41,191 nt of DNA from Defluviitaleaceae bacterium (GTDB taxonomy: Bacteria; Bacillota; Clostridia; Lachnospirales; WRAA01): the NCBI GenBank assembly GCA_009780015.1, contig WRAW01000001.1, forward strand, positions 78,012 to 119,202, written 5' to 3'. A model generated the notes under the pieces. That model worked only from the letters and a program-made list of their open reading frames with translations. It did not search any database and was not told the DNA's origin. Of this stretch, positions 1-8,243 are shown piece by piece. The stretch's first letter is position 1. Every line of letters begins with the position of its first letter. A program made the position numbers and the translations under genes.

Positions 1-2
1 CC

Positions 3-1190
3 GTAACCGGAGCTGACGGAGCTCCGCTGAGTATCGCCGGTTTGTCCAAGGGTATTGCGCAAATTCTTGAGAGCGGGGACGCTCCGTCGCCGAACGTCGG
101 CACGATGACCGCCGCACCGCGTGAAGACGCCGCAAAACTATACCAGCGCCTGTGCGGCCTGGACGCCCGCAATTCCGAGAATTTTGGCCTGATTAACAAG
201 GCGCTGTTCGCGCTGTGCATAGACCATGCGGGCGAGCGCAGCCTCGACAAGTCCACCTTCGACAAGCTGTACGGCTACGGGAAGAACCGCTGGTTCGACA
301 AGTGCTTCCAGTTGATCGTGGGCACGGACTACACCGTCGGCTTCAACAACGAGCACACGGCCTATGACGCGGCCGTCTGGATGAGCATTTTGCAGAACGC
401 GTACGGCAATTTGGCAGGCGAGGACGACGGAGCAGGCGCTGCCGCCGAACCTGCCGCGCTCCGCATTGAATGGACGACCGATCAGGCCGTTCTTGACGCC
501 ATACAAAACATGGAAGAGATCGATATGGCGCGCGGAAAGACCATCCTCCTCCGCACGTCCATATTCGACAGCTTCGGCTCGAGCGGCATCAAGGAGCTCA
601 AGTCAAGCCCGGACGCCTTCTTCCACTTGGCCCTGCAGATGGCGTGGTTCAGACAAAACGGTCGCCTGGACAGCACATACGAGGCAGTTTCAATGCGCCA
701 GTACCACCAAGGGCGCACAGAATGTATGCGCCCGTCAACGACCGCCGTGCTGGACTTCGTGCTGGCGTACAGGGACGGATTGGCTCAGGAAGACCTGGAA
801 CGGCTGGCCAGGGCTGCATTTGACCTGCACGTCGGCATGATTGGACAGTGTCAGGCCGGCAACGGGCCGGAGCGTCACTTGACAGGGCTCCAGGCAATGG
901 CGGCAATGAACGGCGTCACCCTGAACAGTGACGAGGATATCTTTGCCGACAGCGCCTATGTGCGTCTCAAGCACGACACGATATCTTCCAGCGGCCTTGG
1001 CGCGAAAGGTCTGGAACTGTTCGCCTTCGGCCCGGTCGTGGACGATGGCTTTGGGGTAGGCTACGTTATCGACTCCGACAGCATACGCCTGTGTATTTCA
1101 TGCATGGAGCAGAGCAAGGATAAGCTGGAGCCCTTCGTACAGGATATCGGAACCGCGCTGCGTGATCTCCGTGGCCTTTTGCAAAAATAA
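3..1190 (+). CDS. Choline/carnitine O-acyltransferase family protein, C-terminal portion (5' end lies beyond the window)
   Basis: Frame is open to the left edge (VTGADGAPLSIAGLSKG...). Family-like motifs: NSENFGLINKALFALCID, NNEHTAYDAAVW (catalytic-His region), YEAVSMRQYHQGRTECMRPST, and ISSSGLGAKGLELFAFGPVVDDGFGVGYVI (STS/FGPVV region). Confidence 0.85.
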   Translation, partial: VTGADGAPLSIAGLSKGIAQILESGDAPSPNVGTMTAAPREDAAKLYQRLCGLDARNSENFGLINKALFALCIDHAGERSLDKSTFDKLYGYGKNRWFDKCFQLIVGTDYTVGFNNEHTAYDAAVWMSILQNAYGNLAGEDDGAGAAAEPAALRIEWTTDQAVLDAIQNMEEIDMARGKTILLRTSIFDSFGSSGIKELKSSPDAFFHLALQMAWFRQNGRLDSTYEAVSMRQYHQGRTECMRPSTTAVLDFVLAYRDGLAQEDLERLARAAFDLHVGMIGQCQAGNGPERHLTGLQAMAAMNGVTLNSDEDIFADSAYVRLKHDTISSSGLGAKGLELFAFGPVVDDGFGVGYVIDSDSIRLCISCMEQSKDKLEPFVQDIGTALRDLRGLLQK

Positions 1191-1260
1191 CTGATCTAAT
1201 AGCTTGTTTAGTACCGTTCAGTATTGACAAGGAAGGTTGATTTTTCACCGCTTAGTCATC

Positions 1261-1302
1261 AAAAAACCCCCACAAAGCCACAATGGCTTCTTGGGGGTTT
1301 TC
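1261..1302. terminator. Bidirectional intrinsic terminator
   Basis: AAAAAACCCCCacaAAGCCAcaaTGGCTTcttGGGGGTTTT hairpin between convergent genes. Confidence 0.8.
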
Positions 1303-1330
1303 AGACTCCGCTTAGCATTACCGTAGAATG

Positions 1331-2638
1331 TTAGTCATTGCCAAATATCGCAAGATAATGCTTAAATTCAAACTCGTGTGTCAAATCATGTTGCTTTTCT
1401 GCAGAAATAAGTGCAATACTACCATTTGTTAAAATATTTCCGATTCTAAATCCATCCTCCATATCTATTGTGATCTCTCGCAAATCACCTGTGTAGGTAT
1501 CAAATAGAACGATCTGTTCAGATAGCCTCTTAAAAAACAACCGGGTACGATCTTGAGCGTTTACATTACGCGTACTATGTCTGAATAATCCTTGCTGGGA
1601 GGAATATACGCCATCCGGGATTACAACCGGTGTTCTTGCAAATACAGGCACTCCCATATGAATTGGAGAAATATTCCCATCACTATCTACGCTACCTATA
1701 AAGCTTGATGATGAAAAATTGTCCATAAAGATATATCTTCCATTACCGAAAAAATCAATATGCCTTGGCCGCGAGTCAAATACAAAATTATCTGCATCAA
1801 TATTAATATCACGGATATGATTAATATTCTCGTCATATACACCAATTACTGCCGTAAAATCATCATTTTCTTCATTTGGATGAGTTATATGAAGAACATA
1901 TATATAATAATCATCAGTTGTATGGATAAAATTCATCACGCCTACCCCAACATCTGTATTTATCTCAGCTTCAAGTGCAATTGTTGATTCGTTTGTATCA
2001 AGATTATAAACTTCCAAAAAGCTAGTCTGTATATTTCCTTCCCAAATACTTTTTAATGAGATTAAATTGCCTCTAAGGTAGAATACATTAATTATCGCCG
2101 GATTTGATAAGTACTCTTCATTCAGTCTAAACAATTTATTGTTTTCAAAATCAATTGCGTATAGTATATTTTGAAAATCCCCATTAATATTGGGGTCATC
2201 GTTTTCAATTGATATATAAAAATACATTATTCCGTTCGAGATTTCTCTTTGACCTGTTGAAAACACAAAATCGTTCTCGATTGTGCCAATCACATCAATA
2301 TCTCCAGTAGAAATATAGTACCTGTAAAACCTCAGACCTTCAAACGGCTCTGAATCGAATTCAGGCATAATTAATTCTCTAGTCATACCGTCACGTATCG
2401 GACTAGCAGAAATAATTATACTGTCCTCTAACAATGCCTCAAAGTGCCAATTACCAGTAAAAGGCAGATCTAATCTAATCAGTTCAAGATGACCTGCTGA
2501 ATCCAGTAGCGTAATATCAAAAAAGTTATCGCGTTGAGTCGCTGCTTCTTGTGAAAGCACACTTTCGCAACCGCTCAAAGTCCAAGCGATTATTATTAAC
2601 TGACAAACTAACAAACAATTTCGCAAATATTTCATCAT
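1331..2638 (-). CDS. Putative lipoprotein of unknown function, possibly beta-propeller-like
   Basis: 435-aa ORF; N-terminus MMKYLRNCLLVCQLIIIAWTLSGCES has a lipobox (LSGC); the body is rich in repeated beta-strand-like segments. Confidence 0.75.
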   Translation of the reverse strand: MMKYLRNCLLVCQLIIIAWTLSGCESVLSQEAATQRDNFFDITLLDSAGHLELIRLDLPFTGNWHFEALLEDSIIISASPIRDGMTRELIMPEFDSEPFEGLRFYRYYISTGDIDVIGTIENDFVFSTGQREISNGIMYFYISIENDDPNINGDFQNILYAIDFENNKLFRLNEEYLSNPAIINVFYLRGNLISLKSIWEGNIQTSFLEVYNLDTNESTIALEAEINTDVGVGVMNFIHTTDDYYIYVLHITHPNEENDDFTAVIGVYDENINHIRDINIDADNFVFDSRPRHIDFFGNGRYIFMDNFSSSSFIGSVDSDGNISPIHMGVPVFARTPVVIPDGVYSSQQGLFRHSTRNVNAQDRTRLFFKRLSEQIVLFDTYTGDLREITIDMEDGFRIGNILTNGSIALISAEKQHDLTHEFEFKHYLAIFGND

Positions 2639-2766
2639 CGAACCAACTCCGGTTTCATATGAGTATTCACACCACTTGTATTTAGATCAGTTAGATAGTA
2701 AGCTACAGTCAAAGCGAACCGTTAGTGTCGTTTTGACTGTAGCTTACCATCATAATTTAGATTTTG

Positions 2767-3702
2767 CTACCAAAGGAACCCTGTGTTGAGACCATTAAAT
2801 GTAAATGCCCTCCATAGGTCATCCCTCGTTACGTCATACCTCGACCACCTATTGTCACCTATAAAGCCACCCCAAGGGTCATGTACTGTAAATGCAACTT
2901 CTTGAAAATTGCCGCTCACAACAATATAGTGCCGTAGAGCGCGAGGTATACCAAGAGCACGACCATCTATACCTACAATCGAAGGCATATTCAATATCTG
3001 TACAACACCACGAATATCCCTTGCCATCCTGTCCATGTTAGTAGCGTTAGGGAATGTGACTACATAGCGGAAACCTGAAAAGTGTGCAATATAGTCGCGC
3101 AAGTCTTCTATGAGCGTCGTTCCGTACATAGGGGTAAGTGCATGTCCGTTTCGTCTATTTAAATCTCGAATCCAATTGTAGACTTGAGTTTCAGTAGGTA
3201 CAGACCCTGCACCAGATCTCCAGTGCATTACCATACGAACACTTGCTGGCCCGCAAGATTGGTTATGAAATTGTGCGTAATATGTAAATGGCCTTAATTC
3301 AAACCACGACATACGCGGCGCACGTTCCAGCAAAGCATCAATCTCATCCCGTCTTTCCATACGTTCCCTCAACAACTCATTGATCTCAGGATTCGACCAA
3401 TACTCTATAGATTCTTGCCGGCCATCTGCTGCACCGCCATCAAAATCATCAGGCAAGTCTAGTACAAAGCCACGAGGTCTGACTGGGCCAGGTTCAATCT
3501 GTATAAGCGGAGCTCTTTCTTGCGCCCCTTGCCAATCCGGTCCTGACGACAAAGAACTCAGTACATCTTCAATTGTCAGAGCATCTCCTTGGCAATCGGA
3601 ATCATATGGCTCTTGTGCAATTGCAACAAACACGCTAGTTAGAAACATAGCGCCTACGAGCAATGTCATAGGGATAATTTTTCTCAAAATTCTCTTATTC
3701 AT
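2767..3702 (-). CDS. Exported papain-like / C39-like cysteine peptidase
   Basis: Signal peptide MNKRILRKIIPMTLLVGAMFLTSVFVAIAQ; QSCGPASVRMVMHW (Cys block), LRHYIVVSG (His block), VHDPWGG (Asp/Asn block). Confidence 0.75.
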   Translation of the reverse strand: MNKRILRKIIPMTLLVGAMFLTSVFVAIAQEPYDSDCQGDALTIEDVLSSLSSGPDWQGAQERAPLIQIEPGPVRPRGFVLDLPDDFDGGAADGRQESIEYWSNPEINELLRERMERRDEIDALLERAPRMSWFELRPFTYYAQFHNQSCGPASVRMVMHWRSGAGSVPTETQVYNWIRDLNRRNGHALTPMYGTTLIEDLRDYIAHFSGFRYVVTFPNATNMDRMARDIRGVVQILNMPSIVGIDGRALGIPRALRHYIVVSGNFQEVAFTVHDPWGGFIGDNRWSRYDVTRDDLWRAFTFNGLNTGFLW

Positions 3703-3891
3703 CTCAAGTCTCCTCCATCAAGATCATACTAGTTCGCCCAGATTGTCCAATTTACACAGCACAGGAATTTAATCTCACAAAGACATCACTTATTAAGGTT
3801 TGGCGCAAAGGCATCACTCCTCTTTAAACTCTGCTTGAAACGACTCTCGACTCTCAATAGTCTAATAAATGTGTATATATAGAATATATAA

Positions 3892-3919
3892 ATTTTACAA
3901 TATATAACTTTTTTGTCAA
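3892..3919 (-). promoter_or_regulatory. Candidate sigma-A-type promoter upstream of the C39-like peptidase gene
   Basis: Reverse strand TTGACA - 16 nt - TAAAAT in an AT-rich leader. Confidence 0.4.
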
Positions 3920-4030
3920 TATACAAGTATACTATAATTATGTAGATATTATTGTTAATTTTTGATATTTTATGTAAAATTACGTCTAAAACACTTGATA
4001 ATAGGAAATATCTTAACAAATATTCGACTC

Positions 4031-4066
4031 AAAAAGTGCGCTATGATCTGCCATAGCGCACTTTTT
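4031..4066. terminator. Intrinsic terminator downstream of the MoxR/DUF58 operon
   Basis: AAAAAGTGCGCTATGatctgcCATAGCGCACTTTTT. Confidence 0.85.
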
Positions 4067-5246
4067 CGTATGCCTTTGTAAGCTCGTCGATATCTTCGCG
4101 GGATCGTATTTTTCCGGCTATGGCATCGGGGGTGTCGGAACGTGCGATTTGCAGCCCTTGTCCCTTACCATGCTTGATATGCCAGCGAACCTTACGGATG
4201 TAGGCTCTTCGTATCGGATGTTTGGCGAAACTGCTTGGGCGGGGAATTAAGCCGCGTATGTCGCTTAGCATGGATTTTGTTACATCCGAGACTTCATCCG
4301 CGCCGGAAGCATCGTCCACGTCTGCGGCATGGGCGCGGCGCTTGGCGCGAAAACCCTTGTAGAAGCCGCGCGTGAAGAACAGCGCTACAACCATCATTAA
4401 CAGCGCCAGCAAACTGTAATTGAGAACCGATCCGAGCATCTGCCATATAGTTGACGGGATATCTTCCGGGGTTCGCTCAAAATCGAGAAAAACTTCACCG
4501 GGCCCCGCCATTTCGTAGAACCCGGGGGCGGACATATTCTCGAATGCCTGCGGGAACATAGTTTGATTGATCCGACCTATCAGCAGGCCAAGAGAAAGCA
4601 GCACGCCTAACACTGCGCCGCTAACTGCGTTCGCTGGGAAAAATATCGTAAAAAAGCCGATCGCGGCCACAATGCCGACAAAAAGTACGATCAGCCTGTT
4701 GTTTTCCCGAAGTACGTCGCCGACAGGATGTTTACCTGTGCCTCTGAGCATAAGAAGCCGCGCGTCAAGGTTGTCGATATGTGTGTACAGCATGACGCAA
4801 GTCAGTATCACCAGCGAAATACCCGCGAAATACGGGACGCGCTCCAAGCCGAACTGCCCCGAGATATATGCCAATACCACGTTCAGCGCAATGATGCATG
4901 TGATATCTGTTTTTGTGCGCGGCATCAACTCACGGTTTGCCCTTGCGTAACATGAGTAAGCGGTCGAAACGGCGACAAACGCCGTAACCGAGGCCATGGC
5001 CGCCGCTCCGTCAGCCAGTTGGCGTACGGCCAGTACCGGCGCAAGGGCGGCGCACGCATGGAGCGCTATAAACACTGTCATGCTCCGCGCTTTTTTACGT
5101 ATCGGCAGCAGGCAGAAGAACGGCGCGGCAAGCAGCAGCGAAGCAGCCTCCACGCGCGGAGCGACAAATATATACAAGCTGAAAATCACTGAAAACACTG
5201 TGATATTCGAGAGTATATCCTTTAAAACGGTTCTTTTCGCGTTCAT
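4041..5246 (-). CDS. Multi-pass membrane protein with DUF4129-like C-terminus, partner of DUF58/MoxR
   Basis: Start reset to MNAKRTVLKD because it overlaps the DUF58 stop as ATGA; several TM segments; C-terminal RRAYIRKVRWHIKHG...DTPDAIAGKI. Confidence 0.75.
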   Translation of the reverse strand: MNAKRTVLKDILSNITVFSVIFSLYIFVAPRVEAASLLLAAPFFCLLPIRKKARSMTVFIALHACAALAPVLAVRQLADGAAAMASVTAFVAVSTAYSCYARANRELMPRTKTDITCIIALNVVLAYISGQFGLERVPYFAGISLVILTCVMLYTHIDNLDARLLMLRGTGKHPVGDVLRENNRLIVLFVGIVAAIGFFTIFFPANAVSGAVLGVLLSLGLLIGRINQTMFPQAFENMSAPGFYEMAGPGEVFLDFERTPEDIPSTIWQMLGSVLNYSLLALLMMVVALFFTRGFYKGFRAKRRAHAADVDDASGADEVSDVTKSMLSDIRGLIPRPSSFAKHPIRRAYIRKVRWHIKHGKGQGLQIARSDTPDAIAGKIRSREDIDELTKAYEKVRYGRS

Positions 5247-6352
5247 TCCGACGCCTCCCAGATTACGACGCGTTCGCTTTCTTCGGCGCTGACCTGTACG
5301 TCCTTGAATACCGGGATTATCAGCAGCGCGCTTATCCCGCGAGCCTCCAGGCCGTCCAGGGCGGCAAGCATATCCTCGCCGTGATAGGTTGAGATCACCG
5401 CGTATACGGCTTCGCTGCCGGCAATGTCGTCTAGATGCCGCGAAAGAGGCGGGCATACCACCGGCACGACGACGCGCGCCAGAGCCTCGTATATTTTGTA
5501 CAGATGCCCTCCGCTGCTTCCCGCCATTACCGCAACGGGCCGCATTGCGGAGACGTCAAGGCCGTTGGTCGTCAAGCCGACTTTTGCGCCTTCGCCGATA
5601 TAGCGCCTGGCCATTGTCGCGGCAAGCCGTATGGCCTGTTCGTACAATTCGTAATCCGCCCAGGCGGCGTATGGCTCGAGGTTTAAGACTATCTCCAGCC
5701 GCTTGGATGATGTTGGGGCGTGAATGTTTACCATGAGCTTCTGAGAAACCGCAGAGGCTTTGAAGTTCACAAAACGCAGCGAATCCGACGGCAGATAGTC
5801 ACGGATACCCTTGAACTCAAAGACATCGGGGTTTATGAGGCTGTTTGAGAGAATCATGCCGTCAATGCACTTGAAGGCGATGTCCACCTGGTTTGAGTCG
5901 TCAAGCGGCTTTGGGAATACAACAAGTTCACTCGGGCAATCCAGTTGCTTGGTGAACGTTGCGGTATGCAGAAGGTTGCCGCAGAGCATGTCAACGCGGC
6001 GTATTCTGTAAAATCCGCGCTTTTGGCACGTAAACGAATGCTTGCGCCGTATGCGCTTGTACATCATAACGCTGAACAGGTCGCATTGGAGGTAGTTTTC
6101 CGTGGCGTCGGGGGTTGTTTCGCCGGATAGCCTGAGCCCCCTGGGAATTTGAAATTTGACCAGAAGCCAGGGTAGCGGCAGGAACTTCCGGTTGACAAGC
6201 TCTTCGCTCAGATATAGCCTGTCACCCTCGAAAGCCTCGCGGACTGAAAACGCAAAGTCAAGCGTAAGCCCCTTGCTCCAGAGTTTTTCGTAGACATAGT
6301 TTTGCAGCAGCACAGCGCCCAGGACGAACAGCGCCATAAACAATATGGTCAT
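5243..6352 (-). CDS. DUF58 domain-containing protein
   Basis: Two N-terminal TM segments; SFTCQKRGFYRI, FKGIRDYLPSDSLRFVNFKASAVSQKLMVNIHAPTSS (DUF58 signature); ATGA overlaps on both sides. Confidence 0.85.
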   Translation of the reverse strand: MTILFMALFVLGAVLLQNYVYEKLWSKGLTLDFAFSVREAFEGDRLYLSEELVNRKFLPLPWLLVKFQIPRGLRLSGETTPDATENYLQCDLFSVMMYKRIRRKHSFTCQKRGFYRIRRVDMLCGNLLHTATFTKQLDCPSELVVFPKPLDDSNQVDIAFKCIDGMILSNSLINPDVFEFKGIRDYLPSDSLRFVNFKASAVSQKLMVNIHAPTSSKRLEIVLNLEPYAAWADYELYEQAIRLAATMARRYIGEGAKVGLTTNGLDVSAMRPVAVMAGSSGGHLYKIYEALARVVVPVVCPPLSRHLDDIAGSEAVYAVISTYHGEDMLAALDGLEARGISALLIIPVFKDVQVSAEESERVVIWEASE

Positions 6353-7311
6353 GCCAGTCCCTTCCAGTCTTCAACGGGAGCTTTCGTGGCGGCCACGGCC
6401 TCTTCCAGCACCGAGCCGACGGCGGACGCGCGGCTTCTGACGCCTCCTTTGAGGATGATCCTGTGCGCGAAGACATGCGGCAGAAGGCGCAGTACGTCGC
6501 CCGGCGAGACGAAGTCCTTGCCGCTGATTGCACAGTAGGCTTGAGCCGCTTTTGCCAGACCGATCGCGCCTCTTGTGCTGACGCCGAGTGACACGGCCTC
6601 GTGAGTGCGGGTAGCTTCGGCCAGGTTTACTATGTACTTGTAAATATCGTCATGAATGTGGACGGTCTTTACGGCGGCTTGCATGGCTTGCAGGTTCTCA
6701 AGGCCGCATACGGGGCGAAGCTGTTCCAGCGCGGCCTCCGTTACTGAGTTCTTGAGAATTTCTGCGCTTTCCGCCGCAGTTGGGTATCCCAGGCCGGTTT
6801 GGATCATGAAACGGTCAAGCTGAGCCTCGGGCAGAGGGAAAGTTCCCTGCGTCTCTATTGGGTTTTGCGTGGCAATGACGAAGTATGGGCTGGGGAGCGG
6901 ATAGGTTGTGCCGTCGACGCTTACCTGGCGTTCCTCCATGGATTCGAGAAGGCCGGACTGCGTTCTGGGCGTCGCCCGGTTTATTTCGTCCGCGAGTACT
7001 ATGTTGGCGAAAAGGCTTCCCTTTCGGAATTCAAACTCGCCGGTCTTGGGGTTGTAAAAGTTGATTCCGACAAGCTCCGACGGCAGCAAGTCCGGGGTGA
7101 ACTGCACGCGCCCAAAGCTTACGCCCATGGAGCGCGCCAAGCTCTTCGCAAGCACCGTCTTGCCGGTTCCCGGGACGTCTTCAAGCAATACGTGGCCCCC
7201 GGCCAGATATACCGCGAGTATCAGCCTTATCTTGTCGGTATTGCCAAGGATGATTTTTTCGATGTTGGCGCATATGGCGCTGACGCCTTCCTGTACGATT
7301 GAAATACTCAT
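6349..7311 (-). CDS. MoxR-family AAA ATPase
   Basis: Walker A EDVPGTGKTVLAKSLA, Walker B VLADEINRATPRTQSGLLESMEERQVSVDG, PFFVIATQNPIE-type sensor. Start placed at MSISIVQEG. Confidence 0.9.
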   Translation of the reverse strand: MSISIVQEGVSAICANIEKIILGNTDKIRLILAVYLAGGHVLLEDVPGTGKTVLAKSLARSMGVSFGRVQFTPDLLPSELVGINFYNPKTGEFEFRKGSLFANIVLADEINRATPRTQSGLLESMEERQVSVDGTTYPLPSPYFVIATQNPIETQGTFPLPEAQLDRFMIQTGLGYPTAAESAEILKNSVTEAALEQLRPVCGLENLQAMQAAVKTVHIHDDIYKYIVNLAEATRTHEAVSLGVSTRGAIGLAKAAQAYCAISGKDFVSPGDVLRLLPHVFAHRIILKGGVRSRASAVGSVLEEAVAATKAPVEDWKGLA

Positions 7312-7324
7312 GCAAGCCTCCGTA

Positions 7325-7413
7325 TATAGCAATACCAAATTTTTCGTAACTTCGGCGGCTTTAGGCCGGGGCTTCCGAAAAATTTGGGTTCCTTCTCAAC
7401 CGGAATTGCTATA
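7325..7413. repeat. 89-bp inverted-repeat (foldback) element
   Basis: Ends TATAGCAATaCC / GGaATTGCTATA with internal CCAAATTTTTCG / CGAAAAATTTGG arms. Confidence 0.6.
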
Positions 7414-7448
7414 AAAAGCCATAGACGACGGGATCATCTACGGCTTGT
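7414..7448 (-). terminator. Intrinsic terminator downstream of csrA
   Basis: Reverse strand AAGCCGTAGAtgatcccgtcgTCTATGGCTTTTT. Confidence 0.7.
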
Positions 7449-7451
7449 TGG

Positions 7452-7712
7452 TCATTTGCTTCCTTGCTCCTGCCGGAGTATGGGAAGGTTCTCACTTTTT
7501 AGCATGTTGGCGATCTGTCCTATGTCGAGCTTTGTAACGGCTTCCTTGTTGGAGTTGACGATCTGCTCAAATATCTCCTTACGGTGGACGGGAACGCTGC
7601 GAGGCGCGTTGATCCCCAGCCGGACATGGTCGCCGCGGCAAGATATAACGGTGACCTCGATGTCGTCGCCGATCATGATGGATTCGCCTTTTTTTCTTGT
7701 GAGTGCCAGCAC
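7452..7712 (-). CDS. csrA: Carbon storage regulator CsrA
   Basis: MLALTRKKGESIMIGDDIEVTVISCRGDHVRLGINAPRSVPVHRKEIFEQI. Confidence 0.97.
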   Translation of the reverse strand: MLALTRKKGESIMIGDDIEVTVISCRGDHVRLGINAPRSVPVHRKEIFEQIVNSNKEAVTKLDIGQIANMLKSENLPILRQEQGSK

Positions 7713-7733
7713 GCGCTGCCTCCTTGCTGATAC

Positions 7734-8219
7734 CTACATCGCTTCCCGAGCTTCCTGGATGATGCGGTGTCTGACGTGGTATTCCTTGTTGGTCACCATG
7801 ACCTGCTTTCCCTTTAGAGTGGCCGCGTTGATAACGACAGGGGCGCAGAGGTTGACTGTCATATTTTCGAGTTTGTCGGGAATTACGGCGATATTGCGGA
7901 TTATCAGGTCGTCAGGGTCACATTCGCCAATGGAATCCAGCGCGCCCTCCTCGAGGTTTGGATTGTAGTTCGGCATGAACAGGAATGTGTTCAGCAGTAC
8001 GAATGCTGTCTCGCCGTCGTCAATCGATTGCAGCCACAGGAACACACCTCCGGCGCTTATCTCCTGAGCGTCAGAGTCTTCGGGGTTCCTGGCCTCGCTC
8101 TCGTCGTGGAACAGCGCGAATCTCGTAAGGTCTTCAAAACCCGGAAGCCCCTCTTCAAATACGACTATCTTACTCTCGTCGATATTGATCTCACCGAAGT
8201 GCCGTGTATTGAGCTTCAT
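7734..8219 (-). CDS. fliW: Flagellar assembly factor FliW
   Basis: MKLNTRHFGEINIDESKIVVFEEGLPGFEDLTRFALF; adjacent to csrA. Confidence 0.96.
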   Translation of the reverse strand: MKLNTRHFGEINIDESKIVVFEEGLPGFEDLTRFALFHDESEARNPEDSDAQEISAGGVFLWLQSIDDGETAFVLLNTFLFMPNYNPNLEEGALDSIGECDPDDLIIRNIAVIPDKLENMTVNLCAPVVINAATLKGKQVMVTNKEYHVRHRIIQEAREAM

Positions 8220-8243
8220 ACTATCCTTATCCTCCTAGTATAA

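Noticed and set aside
138-974. Multiple long antisense ORFs opposite the acyltransferase, flagellar, rny and amidohydrolase genes (e.g. 25787-26902, 37010-37933)
   Set aside because: These are shadow frames of GC-rich genuine genes; the translations show no family motifs and lack SD sequences.
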